Positions 1 through 9,118 of a stretch of 64,000 nt of DNA are shown here, piece by piece. This DNA comes from Hymenopus coronatus (lineage: Eukaryota; Arthropoda; Insecta; Mantodea; Hymenopodidae). The stretch covers positions 437,403,259-437,467,258 of the forward strand of contig CM060900.1 of NCBI GenBank assembly GCA_030762935.1, in the 5' to 3' direction. A model generated the notes under the pieces. It had not been told where the DNA came from, did not search any database, and was given only the letters and a program-made list of their open reading frames with translations. Position numbers and translations under genes: made by a program. Position 1 is the first letter of the stretch. Each line of letters starts with the position of its first letter.

Positions 1-835
1 CTCGATAACGAACAATGTAAATGTTACTGCATACACTTGGGAGAAAATAAAGTGGCCCATTCCTTTAGATCGCCATTGTGTTTCTTCTTGCGTAAAGTTT
101 CCACATTTACCTAACAAACACTATAGTCCACCCAGGCCTTATCACCACTCCCCACTATTGACTTAAAAAAGAAATGTGAAACAGTGTGTGTTGTTGTGTT
201 CGGTGTGAAAAGAAGTCTGTTCAGAAGTAGCTCCTCTTAATGATTTCCACCCAGAACGGTGTAAACAAATTGACCTAATATAACCTGATTAATGGCTACG
301 TTACAGAGGCGGGAATGGACGAGAAATGTTAGCCTAATGTGCAGGCTACAATAGCACATCAAGCATTTTCTTCTGCAGTAGACATTAAACTAGAGTTTAT
401 ACTTATTGATTCCATCGAATAAGAATGTAGTTCTGCAAGAGCTGGTGATCTCTGTGACACACCTCAAAGAACCTAATCCCGGTGGAATACTTGTCGAAAA
501 AGTTACCTCTAATCCGGTTTGTGAATTATCTCTTTGATTCAAAATATTAGTTTTAAATAAATCTGATGTGTTCCGTTTGCTTTACTTTCGCTATCTTTCC
601 TGCAAACAAATTACACTAATAAACTATTATGCTTTTATCTACATCAATCAAGGTAAACTACCAGAAATGACTCAGCCAGGATGGGGTGGATCACTGATGA
701 TAAGGAGATTCTGCTAATTAATTAAATAAACAAAAGCAGCACTAGAGACCAGAAGCGTCGGACAGGTTATAGGAATGTGTTTTCGCTTGAAAAATGGAAA
801 TGAAGTTTTATTTATGGACGCACTTTAACTGCTGT
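1..835. other. AT-rich DNA, no feature recognised
   Basis: No open reading frame above 60 codons, tRNA-like head or family seen elsewhere in the window is recognisable. It could be single-copy intergenic or intronic DNA, or repeats represented only once here. Confidence 0.4.
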
Positions 836-1090
836 GGTTCTCAGCGTCTCATTCCATACGGGCATGAAAGGTCGCATGATTTTGCTAAGAGGCCTATTTT
901 ATCAGGCTTGAGATTCTTTTACGTGCCCTAAATCTACGACACAGGACCAACGGCTTTACTTCCTTTTTAAAGGAAGGCATGCTAAGGATTTTTACGCCGG
1001 AAAAAATCCATCATCCTCCGCCGTGTTTGAACCCGTGACCTTGGGTATATGAAGTTAGCATAGTAACCATTACACCATGGAGTGCGACTT
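836..1090 (-). repeat. tRNA-derived SINE, family B
   Basis: On the minus strand it begins with a tRNA-like head. A box-A-like GGTGTAATGGTTA lies near 1065-1078 and a box-B-like GGTCACGGGTTCAAAC near 1028-1043. A non-tRNA body follows, with the pieces 'ttggtcctgtgtcgtag' and 'cacgtaaaagaatctcaagcctgat'-like sequence, ending near 'gctgagaaccaca'. The same body, in the same order, occurs on the plus strand at 25736-25958, which shows it is a dispersed element. The promoter elements imply RNA polymerase III transcription of the source copies; activity of this copy is unknown. Confidence 0.75.
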
Positions 1091-1814
1091 TTTAATTTCA
1101 GAGTTATTTATGATATAACAGCTACTGTGAAGATTATAACAAAAGTACTTCTTTAGAGTGTATCTAAACCTGGAACACATTTTCAAATATCTTGCGATCA
1201 GGGTAATACTTTATCATATTTTCATATACTATGCTGATTATCTTGTGCAAATATTAGTGTTAATGTAATGGATCTGTGAAGTTTGACCAATAGTTGTGAA
1301 ACATTCAAAAAATAGTTTTTTCCATAATCAAATGATACGAATTTTGTACTTTAAGAAAATATATAGTTTTTCCCAGTTGGCACACTTTTAATTAACAGCT
1401 TTAAATATGCAGGCGCATGTTCATTAGCAGGCAATCCCAAATTTAAACCCTGTTTCTTTGATCACTTTTTCCATACTCAAAATGGTCGACGTGATGCAAT
1501 TATTTACTGATTTGTTTTAAGATTTTTATACTGGCTCTTGAAAATGCATTAAAGTAAATGGTCATTTAGTTTTCCGAAGTAAAACTCCAATTTTTAGAAA
1601 CAAATTATCAAATTTTGAAAAATTAAAGAGTTTGGGAGAGTAAGAAATATAAAACCTTTTCCATAAAAATTAGGGTTAATATTACAAAATACAATATGCA
1701 AAATTTATTTGTAAAGTCATTAAATTTAAAACTTAAATATTATGTGAATAGTTGATTTATGTCAGATAATAGAAGGTATTATTTAAATAACCATAAGAAA
1801 CCTGACTAAAAAAC

Positions 1815-1825
1815 TCTATCTTATT
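1815..1825 (+). repeat. target-site duplication, left copy
   Basis: The 11 bases tctatcttatt here recur exactly at 2057-2067, directly flanking the foldback element, as expected for a duplicated insertion site. Confidence 0.65.
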
Positions 1826-2056
1826 AAATATATGCGTAAGCTTTCACGGCCGGTGTCCATGGTTTTAAAATTTAAAATTTTCGGGCTGTTTTGCCGTGGT
1901 CTGTAGGTTAAAGTATGTTCAGTTAAAATATTTCTACCTAACGTTTCGTCCCTGTCTGTGGGGGACATCTTCAGAGGCACTGCAGAAATATTTTAACTGA
2001 ACATATTTTAACCTACAGACCACGGCAAAACAGCCCGAAAATTTTAAATTTTAAAA
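1826..2056 (-). mobile_element. Penelope-like foldback element with ribozyme motif
   Basis: A 231 bp insertion flanked by an 11 bp repeat. Two inverted arms of about 75 bp (1860-1935 and 1982-2058) match almost perfectly. They contain 'cgggctgttttgccgtgg' and its complement. The left edge on the minus strand reads 'cggccgtgaaagcttacg', the same terminal motif found at the right edge of the element at 7244-7600. The unpaired centre carries the ribozyme-like core annotated separately. The arrangement fits partial inverted Penelope-like copies; no reverse transcriptase is present. Family assignment is inferred from the ribozyme and the inverted architecture. Confidence 0.6.
1934..1982 (-). ncRNA. 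hammerhead-type ribozyme motif (PLE type)
   Basis: Read on the minus strand: CCT, then CTGAAGA (1974-1968), then a stem GTCCC paired with GGGAC across a short loop, then GAAA (1948-1945 region), then ACGT and T before AGG. CCT and AGG can form a 3 bp stem I, and ACGT is self-complementary, allowing two molecules to share stem III. This is the layout of minimal hammerhead variants known from Penelope-like retroelements. One extra U lies between CTGAAGA and stem II compared with the canonical core, so catalysis is uncertain. The motif lies in the loop of the hairpin formed by the flanking arms. Confidence 0.6.
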
Positions 2057-2067
2057 TCTATCTTATT
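2057..2067 (+). repeat. target-site duplication, right copy
   Basis: Exact repeat of the 11 bases at 1815-1825, on the right edge of the inserted element. Confidence 0.65.
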
Positions 2068-2269
2068 GTTTATACATTGCCTAATGCGACTATATTTGCT
2101 TTCAAAAGTTTGTTAATTTACCACGATAAATAGCACACTCGTCGTTTATATGAGTACTATGGCAAATGTGGGATTATTTCAGAATCTAATGGTTAGAGAA
2201 CGCATACCAGTGGATTCATTATGTTTCCTTCTGTCGTGTTTTATTTACTCATTCATTCATTCTATGACA

Positions 2270-3170
2270 TTTTATTTTCTCTACACATACTATGTACATA
2301 GTGTATAGAGAAGATACTGAAGTCCACCCAAACATTGCATGTTGAGATTTCGATGGAAATATGCTTTAAAGTCCCCAGAGTCCAAAAAATGTATTTTTAT
2401 TAACAGGTGTGTGTCTGTGTGCATGTCTATGGACCATAGCTCAAAAAGTAAAAGACCGTTAAATGCAAACAAAACCTGGTATTTAAGTTTAGCATCTTCC
2501 AAGGATGCGTTACGAAGATTTTAAAGAACCTCCCTCACCCCAAACTACCCTTTACATGGAAGAATTTTTGAAATTTTGTTTTTCTCAAAAATGGCCGTAA
2601 GGACCTTGATTAAAATACTGTACATTATAGGTAATTAAATCCCAAATAAAACTTATATCTTGACTTTTCAGGGAATGCCTTATGAAGATCAGTTCACACT
2701 GGATGAGTTTTGCTGAATTTTGCGTAGTTGCTAAGCCATAATAAGTAGGCAAAAACTTACTACATAAAAAAGTAAATCCCGTTAAAATACAAAATTTATG
2801 CAATGAGCATATTAATTTAGAATTGACAGTTTCTGGGATATTCGTTATTATTGATTTCAATTTTAGAATCTGTAGCTTTTCTCAAACGGGGTCACCTTTC
2901 GTTTCATCTCTCTTCTGTTTTACTGGCAAGGCTAACCGAACTTCAATTGTTCACATACAAACCAGCTTTTAAAAGGTTTTATTAACCCTTTCTCCTAGTG
3001 TATTCCCTTATTTTCGTTCTGCTTAGAAAGAAGCAAGTAATCAGACAATTTCTACTGATGCTTATATCAATTAGCATGATTTAGATAAATGAATAATCTT
3101 TTGTATGAATAGTTAGTTTGTATAACAGGTGAATGGAATGCATAAGATTTATGTAACTTCGGAGTAGATG
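2270..3170 (+). repeat. R-family repeat, nearly complete copy
   Basis: Reference copy for the family. Order of landmarks: a hairpin end at 2277-2311 (tctctacacatac paired with gtgtatagaga around the palindrome tatgtacata); 'ccacccaaac' and a 'gagatttc..tgga' block; 'gagtccaaaaaatg'; a GT-rich patch near 2405-2425; 'gctcaaaaagtaaaagacc'; 'catcttccaaggatgcg'; 'ctcaaaaatggc'; 'atattccttgtta'-like block; 'tttctcaaacgg'; 'gcttagaaagaagcaag'; 'attagcatgatttagataaa'; and a right end where 'gtgaatggaatgcat' follows the position of gtagagaaagtc. No long reading frame on either strand. Short ATG frames overlapping it are not shared between copies and are not genes. Classification unknown. Confidence 0.8.
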
Positions 3171-3195
3171 ATTAACTTTATTAATTAGGTTTATG

Positions 3196-3604
3196 TACTA
3201 CTACCACCACCGCCGCCGCCGCTGCTACTACGACCGATCACGCTTTGATACAGTGATTACATCACTCGCCTCTCCCCAAGACGGCCCAGGTTCGCTCCCA
3301 AGTGACAGCATGAGGTATTTGTGGTGGACAAAGCGGCGCAGGGTCAGATTTTCTCCGCTGTCCCCCGCCGTCTCATTCGATCGGTGCTCCAGCTTCATTC
3401 CATGTATCATCATTGTCAGCGCCTACGATTTCATATGTAGTAGAAGCAGGCGTTAAACATTATCAAAATTAAAAAAAAAGCATCACCATCATACCACCAC
3501 CACTACTGCTATTACTGCTACTACTACTATTGCTACAACTACCACTACTACTTACTAGCAATTACTACCACTTTCCACCGCCCCTACTACCACCGCCAGT
3601 ACAT
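3196..3604 (+). repeat. TAC/CAC/CCG-type trinucleotide microsatellite
   Basis: Imperfect trinucleotide repeats (tac, cac, cgc, gct) flank a SINE on both sides: 3196-3230 and about 3480-3600. The SINE therefore landed within an existing trinucleotide tract, or its tail seeded one. Confidence 0.7.
3228..3478 (+). repeat. tRNA-derived SINE, family A
   Basis: Head with a box-B-like ccaggttcgctccc near 3288-3301, then the family body: 'tttgtggtggacaaagcgg', 'ttttctccg', a 'cattccatgtatcatca' block and the tail 'agtagaagcaggcgttaaac' leading to an A-rich end. Matching bodies occur at 16968, 28595, 42250, 42536, 55950 and 57061. The short reading frames on both strands here are products of SINE sequence, not genes. 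Confidence 0.75.
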
Positions 3605-3605
3605 A

Positions 3606-3642
<37 letters not shown>

Positions 3643-3643
3643 G
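3605..3643 (+). repeat. (AAT)n microsatellite
   Basis: About 12 uninterrupted AAT/ATA units, followed by a short imperfect extension. Confidence 0.95.
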
Positions 3644-3842
3644 TAATCTTAATATTGATGTTATTATTGTTAGTCACTGAGCAATTTATTAATAAACTGA
3701 TCTCATAGTGGAAACACATTCACTTATAGTAAATATCTAATACAAGATTTATATCCTATTATAACGCGGGAAATTTGCCCTTGGTTTGTGTTCTATATAA
3801 CCTAAATACGAGTGGTGCTCCTATGGTTGAGACTATGGTAGT

Positions 3843-4165
3843 GTAGTATGAATATACAAGGTTAAGGCGATACATCTATGAAACTTACCAAAAAGGGTAA
3901 AAATTAAAACATTATTTTTTCATTGTAAAATAGTACAAATTTTAAACATTAAGAAAATATATAGTGTTTTCCACTGGACACACTCTATTTATCTACTGAC
4001 TGCGGTTTTAAATATGTACGCAAAAGCATATTAAAAAGCAGTCCCGAATTTAAACCTTGTATTCTCGCAAACTTTTTACAACAATGTGAATAATTTTAAA
4101 AATGCATCACGTGGTTCATTTTTATTACACCAATTAATTTGGACAATCACACATTATTAACTAAA
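3843..4165 (+). repeat. Q-family repeat, copy 2 (deleted)
   Basis: Starts with the family terminus 'gttaaggcgatacatctatgaaa', continues through 'ttaagaaaatatatag', 'ggacacactc' and 'gcaaactttttacaac', then joins a downstream block 'aaaatgcatcacgtggttca' also present at 8370-8440 (inverted) and 30665. Internal sequence seen in longer copies is missing. Confidence 0.6.
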
Positions 4166-4239
4166 TAACCATGTTATCTGGAGTATCTCTCATACTTTGA
4201 ACTGTCCAAATTTTACAGAACTAACCTTACCGTCTTCTC

Positions 4240-4545
4240 CGCATAACTGACGAAAGCTCTCTTGTATGTAAATGTCGTAGTTATTGTCCAGTGCAAAGAG
4301 GCATGCAAATAATTCTTCACCCCATTATTTTATAAATGGTTTATAATGTTGTTGTGTACCAATCAAAGAAAACTCTTTCCTATAGATGGTACGAAACCCA
4401 TCCTTCCATTCCACAACTGTTATAACATCGTTGATTGTTTGTGTTTATATCCCTGCGATATTTCTCAGGCCAATATCATAGAGAACTGATACACTGGGAG
4501 TAGTCAAAGTTTGGTTACTTGAAGGTGGAAAACCTTATTGCAATC
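4240..4545 (+). repeat. dispersed repeat U, copy 1
   Basis: Shares the blocks 'catgcaaataattcttcacc', 'tagatggta', 'atcgttgattg' and 'tttctcaggccaatatcatagagaa' with 53060-53345, in the same order and spacing. Function unknown; the region between 4545 and 4770 shows nothing recognisable. Confidence 0.55.
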
Positions 4546-4772
4546 CAGGAGAATGCCCGCATGTTTGCTGGTTATGATTACAGGGAAATCTGTTAGGATG
4601 AACAGACCTCGCGGTATGTAAAACTCAATTCGGTGTCTTTATTACCTCCGCACCCTGCAGCGGTTAAGTAATATTCCAGAAGCTAGTATGAATTATTGTC
4701 ATTAAAACTGTCAATTTCTATTCTTTCAAATATAACATTAAAGCATAGGGAAATATTTCATTCTAAATATTT

Positions 4773-6054
4773 AGGGCGTTCAACAAGTCCTTAGAAAATC
4801 CAAGAAATTATACTCGTACCTTAGAAAAATGTTTGTATTTTGCAAACCGTCGTCTCTTGCTAGATGACAGTTAAAGTTTCAGCTATGTATTTCATGTGGT
4901 TTCGTTGCCATAAACGATTGAATAAACAATCTTGTGCTTCTTTAGAAAGATGGTAAAAAAAAAAAAAAAAAACGGGTATCATGCGCTGAATAAACACTAC
5001 CATTTATAAGACTTAACACCGAAAGAGAGAATAGCCGAGTTGGATGAAGTTTATGGCACATCTGCTCCTGCGTCTGCAACAATTTACAACTGCATTAATG
5101 AATTTATACGTAGCCGTACATCCACAAATGATAAACATCGTTCCGAACATCTAGTAGAAGTGACTTCCACCGAAATGATTGGGAAAATCCAGGATATGGT
5201 TTTAAGTGATCGAAGAATCAAAGTTCGCGAAATAATAGAGGCCTCAGGTATATTACAAGGTGCATTGTTCTCAATTTTACCCCAAAAATTAGGTATCACA
5301 AAGGTCTCGGCATCATGGTGCTGCATTGCTCTCAGTGGAGAATAAACACAATCGTGGGATCGATTCGGAAGCTGGTTTGGCACTTCTCCGTCGCAATCCT
5401 GACGAGTTCCTGCGTCGATACATAGCTGTGGATGAAACGTGGGTACAGTACTACTCTCCAGAGATAAAACTACAGTCGAAACAATGGGTTTTTAAAGGCG
5501 AACCGGGTCCTAATAAGACAAAGATAGTGAAATCTGCAGCCATCTCGGATTTTTGGGGTGCACGCGGAACCATCTGCATTGATTACTTGCAGAAAGTAAG
5601 AACGATATATGTTAAGTGTTGTGCATCGTTTTTGCACCGGTTGAACGGATAAATCAAGAAAAAAACGCCTTCATCTGGCAAAGAAAAATATTCTCTTTCA
5701 TCAGGACAATGCAAGGGTGCACGCACATCTCTGCAATTTCTATAGCGAAAAGTGTAGAATTAAGGTTCGAGTTATTACAAAGTCCATCGTATTTACGAGA
5801 TTTATCCCCCAGTGACGTTTTTTATTTCCAAACTTGAAAAAGTGGCTCAGCGGAAAACGATTTACGCCTAACGAAGAGGTCATCTCCCAAACATATGCCT
5901 GTTTTGAGGAACTTCCGAGACTCAATTTTTTGGAAGTCTTAAAACAGTTGGAGAAATGCTGAGAAAAGTATATCGAGCTAAAACCAGATTATGTTGAAGA
6001 AAAAAAACATAACTTGTCCATCTATCTTTTTCTAAGGACGTATTGAACGACCCT
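4773..6054 (+). mobile_element. mariner transposon relic 1
   Basis: About 1.28 kb bounded by inverted termini: left 4773-4798 begins GGGCGTTCAACAAGTCC, and the right end reads as the complement of AGGGTCGTTCAATACGTCC at 6031-6054. Both ends abut TA, the target of Tc1/mariner transposition. Size and internal transposase relics fit a mariner of the DD34D type. The element is dead through frameshifts. Confidence 0.85.
4950..6003 (+). pseudogene. mariner transposase pseudogene 1
   Basis: Recognisable pieces in order: an HTH segment starting LDEVYGTSAPASATIYN (from 5040), linker VREIIEASGI, catalytic block VDETW (first Asp at 5431), block HQDNARVH (second Asp at 5705), SPSDV (third Asp at 5814) and a C-terminal LKKWLSGKRF-like stretch (5837-5870). 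The three catalytic aspartates lie in three different frames, so several indels have accumulated. The D2-D3 spacing is 109 nt, close to the 105 nt of a DD34D protein plus a net 4 nt gain. A run of about 18 A at 4955-4972 follows the putative start. No functional product is expected. Confidence 0.85.
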
Positions 6055-7240
6055 TAATATTGTGTACCCTTCGGTAATTTGGGATTAGTTTCTCCAGTAA
6101 TGTATGTTTGATTTGTTGGATGTAAAGTCTATACCTTCTAACAATTGATTTTTTTCTGTTTCAGGTAAGACAGAAACCCCTTGCTGTAATATTCGGAGTC
6201 AATTTGTGAGTATCTAGGCTGCTATTTTAAATTTCCTTTATCGTAGTGTTTTACACTCTCTATAACAAATTACTTCTGCCGCTCGGCATGGAGTTTGAGG
6301 GTGAATTTATTGTTTTGATTTGTTATATTCTGAACATTTTTTGTAGCTGTTCGTTCACTCTTACGTTCACGGTGTACTCGTGGGTACTCGTACTTTGAGG
6401 CTGGGCATTGGACTAGGGGCTGAGAGAATTTCGTATCCAACGCTAGATTCCCTCAAAGTTCCCTGTATACGGCGCGCGTGTTTATCACAACTCTCTCGTT
6501 ATATTACTTATGATTCATAGGTAATATTACGAGACTCCAACTTTTATCGATAAGTTCGCGAGCATTTGTTGCGAGAGAAAAGTTGAAGCTCGAGTTGTAT
6601 TTAATAAGTCTATTTTGTGAATAAAATAACATTGATTAGCCAATATGGACACGAATAATATTCCTAATATCCCATTTGTCTTGACGGATATTTGCACCAA
6701 AATCACTGCAACTTGATGTCCATATCATAAATTTCAGATCTCTTTGTATTGCTATATTATATTATTTTAGCCTGGAAAAGCATGATTGTAATTAATATGT
6801 CTAATTGAACTTCCGCCATTATGTACGGGAATATCACTGCACCCTGATATTCAGAGAGAAAACAAATGCAGGTGGGTGCGATAAAAGAAACGATTAAAAT
6901 GCAAAGACAATGAGTTCCGATTGGTTGGAATTTTACGTGACAATGTACTGGATTAGCCACTTCCTACGATCACGTGTCATGAATGAAATAGTCACTATAA
7001 TGAATATTTTGTCAAAAACAAAACAACCAGGTTTACTTCGGAATTCAAAAGCATGTTTTACTGCAAGAGTCAACCAAACCATTTCGTTCATGACATCAGT
7101 TAAGTAGGAAAAATAAGAAGTCTTTCTAAACAACACATTTGGGAAAATATAGCATTCGAAAAAGTTGGTACTCAGAAAGTGCATTAGAAAAAATGATTTT
7201 GAAATAAGGTTCGGAAATATTTTACACGATTTACCGTAAC
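6055..7240. other. no recognised feature
   Basis: AT-rich with a slightly more balanced patch at 6340-6610. Short frames at 6757-7184 on both strands have no recognisable domain and overlap each other, as expected by chance. Confidence 0.35.
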
Positions 7241-7289
7241 ACTAATGTTTGCGGGCTGTATTGCCGTGGTCTGCTGGTGTTAGAAGTCC

Positions 7290-7330
7290 CAGACGTTTCG
7301 TCCACAACTACGGTGGACATCTTCAGTGGC
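7290..7330 (-). ncRNA. hammerhead-type ribozyme motif, left arm
   Basis: Mirror of the motif at 7474-7520, read on the minus strand: CTGAAGA at about 7325-7319, stem II, then GAAACGTCTGGG ending near 7290. In a full-length transcript it would pair with the opposite arm, which would compete with ribozyme folding. Confidence 0.5.
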
Positions 7331-7473
7331 GCGGTCGAAGTTTTCTTGGAGAAGGTTTCGCTGCGTCTGAAGCGTTGACTGTCGGGATCGCTACTTTTAT
7401 ACCGGCAAGTGGTAGCGATCCCGACAGTCAACGCTTCAGACGCAGCGAAACCTTCTCCAAGAAAACTTCGACC

Positions 7474-7520
7474 GCGCCACTGAAGATGTCCACCGTAGTT
7501 GTGGACGAAACGTCTGGGAT
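7474..7520 (+). ncRNA. hammerhead-type ribozyme motif, right arm
   Basis: Plus strand: CCA, CTGAAGA (7480-7486), stem GTCCAC with GTGGAC across a short loop, GAAA (7507-7510), ACGT, C, then TGG. CCA and TGG can pair as stem I; ACGT is self-complementary as in dimer-forming Penelope-associated hammerheads. The stem-II sequence differs from the copy at 1934-1982 yet pairing is kept (compensatory change). Confidence 0.6.
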
Positions 7521-7600
7521 TCTAACACCAGCAGACCACGGCAAAACAGCCCGGAAACACTTAATTACACTGACTCCGGCCGTGAAAGCCTACGTTCTCT

Positions 7601-8190
7601 CACTTCGATATCCATTCAGAACAACTTAGCTGCAGTTACTTTTGTGTAATAAAGTGTACCTTCATGCAACACCGAAAATTCTAGAATCCAACAAAGTTCC
7701 GCTTACGTAGTCGCTGCCCAATAAAAAATGTCGCACATAGGTGGCAGACAGGTCGACCGCGAGCAACCCTGCAATGTTATTTATGGTGGCCAAAGTTATG
7801 TAGAGAATTCGATTCTCTTCATTAAAGTACCATATTAATCAACATTTATTTATTTCAGGACTTTTGTGTTACGTTCTGCTTTCATGATTTTGTTAAAATT
7901 TCAATGGTCTTCACTTAGCATTGTATTACTTTATTCATTTAAAAAAAAAACATGTTCAATTCACACTCGCAACAGATATGTCACTTAATTCATTCAAAAC
8001 ATTTCCGGTGCAAAGAATTACGTGTTTAAGCTTTTGAAAAAGTATGTTTCTCTTGTAAGCTGAATAGTTCTAATTTGAAATCTGTCAAACGCGCCTTGTT
8101 TCTGGCCTAAACCAATTTTCAAACTTGATAATATATTGTAATACTTCTGCTCTTAAATTTCAGACACGTATTTTCCCGGGTTGTTGCTCA
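7601..8190. other. no recognised feature
   Basis: AT-rich DNA with no tRNA-like head, hairpin end or coding stretch. Confidence 0.35.
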
Positions 8191-8884
8191 GTTGGCTTAA
8201 GGTGGTGCATCTGTGAAATTGAAATTTAGAAACTTCACAGTATGCAAGTTATTTTATTGACATTTATACCAGCTATTATGCCCATTAATATTGCCATTTT
8301 TTCAGGCATCAAAATTCTAGATGTTATGTTTCTTTAATAAACATTTTCATTGTTTAAATTCATTGTTCTAATAAAAGTGAGCCACGTGATGCATTGTTAA
8401 ACAGTTTTACAGAACATCAATTCACAAATTTATCTCTCATATTATATGGTTTATGTTACCTCTAATCAGTTAGAACAATTATTGCTTTTTGTAATCTCCA
8501 AAACTCGACTTCTCAAAATTTAATAATATACTTATCAAAATTGGAGCATTATTTTGAAAACGCATAATGACCATTTTCTCTAATGTGCTACTGAGAGGCG
8601 GTACAAAAATTGTAAATAAATTAATGAAAAATGTCATCTTGTGAAACATTTTGAATATGGAAAAGTGTTTGAGAGAAAATAAGGTTTAAAGTTGGGAGTG
8701 CCTATTAAAAAGCATGCGTCAACGCATTTATAGGTTCAGTTAGTGTCGGTTAAAGTGCACCAAGTGCAATATATTTTCTGAAAGTTTAAGAGTTCATATC
8801 GTTTCATAATGAGAACAAACATTTTTATTTTCCACACAATCCGTATGTAGGACAGGAGTTGGGTCGTTAGAGACAGAATGCAAA

Positions 8885-8965
8885 GAACTCAGTACTATAG
8901 CCAGGATTTGAACCAGAGATCTCCCGGTCTCCAGCCGGTTACTCTAACGTTGCGTATCGGCCTGT
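8885..8965 (-). repeat. tRNA-like SINE head, minus strand
   Basis: Minus strand: 'gttagagtaaccggctgga' as box A region and 'ctggttcaaatcctgg' as box B, followed by 'ctatagtactgagttcttt'. It faces a closely similar segment on the plus strand at 8975-9060. Confidence 0.65.
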
Positions 8966-8974
8966 TTCCTTGGT

Positions 8975-9060
8975 AGTTTATTGGTTGGAGCAACTGGCTA
9001 GAGACCCATAGGCTAGTGGTTCAAATCCCGGTGGCTATGCCACTGAGTTTTTCAGTTTGA
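8975..9060 (+). repeat. tRNA-like SINE head, plus strand
   Basis: Plus strand: 'ggttggagcaactggctaga' then 'agtggttcaaatcccgg' (box B, 9017-9033) then 'ctatgccactgagtttttc'. Same plan as its minus-strand neighbour, making a head-to-head inverted pair with only about 10 bp between the heads. Confidence 0.65.
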
Positions 9061-9118
9061 CTCTATCCAAATTATTTTTAATTTTTCACAATTTTTGGTC
9101 AAATTTTACAGGTGCCTT

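Larger units (their letters stand above)
1268..2100 (+). repeat. Q-family repeat, copy 1 (split by ribozyme element)
   Basis: It opens with a degraded terminus ('gatctgtgaagtttgaccaa') and carries the family's landmarks in order: a 'ttaagaaaatatatag' stretch, 'ttggcacac', 'gcgcatgttcatt', 'ctcaaaatggtcgac', 'gaaaatgcattaaag' and 'aatttttagaaac'. The inserted ribozyme-bearing element at 1826-2056 interrupts its right part; the flanks resume with the same 11 bases on both sides. The right end ('cattgcctaatgcg') resembles the TIR of other copies. Confidence 0.6.
7244..7600 (+). mobile_element. Penelope-like foldback element with long arms
   Basis: Two arms of about 150 bp, 7248-7394 and 7412-7558, are near-perfect inverted copies separated by a loop of about 17 bp (7395-7411). 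Visible differences are one or two substitutions and one indel. Each arm contains the ribozyme-like motif, so it occurs once per strand. Right of the palindrome is the terminal motif 'ccggccgtgaaagcctacg' (7576-7594), shared with 1826-2056. A reading frame of 126 codons at 7249-7629 runs through it but is a by-product of the palindrome. No target-site duplication was found. Confidence 0.65.
8195..9118 (-). repeat. Q-family repeat, copy 3, interrupted
   Basis: One terminus at 8195-8220 (cttaaggtggtgcatctgtg) and the opposite one at 9090-9118 (complement of ttaaggcacctgtaaaattt). Between them are the inverted family landmarks: the 'atgcatcacgtgg' block (about 8385), 'ggagcattatttt' (8543), 'gcctattaaaaagcatgcg' (8699-8717) and 'aatatattttctgaaagttt'. 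A pair of opposed tRNA-like segments at about 8885-9060 interrupts it. Confidence 0.65.

Noticed and set aside
2339..2860. Short opposed frames in R as a conserved small protein
   Set aside because: Equivalent positions in other R copies have stops or shifts; no frame is kept across copies.
3605..3643. CRISPR-like or regularly spaced repeat array
   Set aside because: Plain trinucleotide microsatellite without spacers; no CRISPR arrays are expected or seen.
7249..7629. 126-codon plus-strand frame
   Set aside because: It runs through both arms of a DNA palindrome and repeats the same peptide from each arm in altered form; a structural by-product, not a gene.
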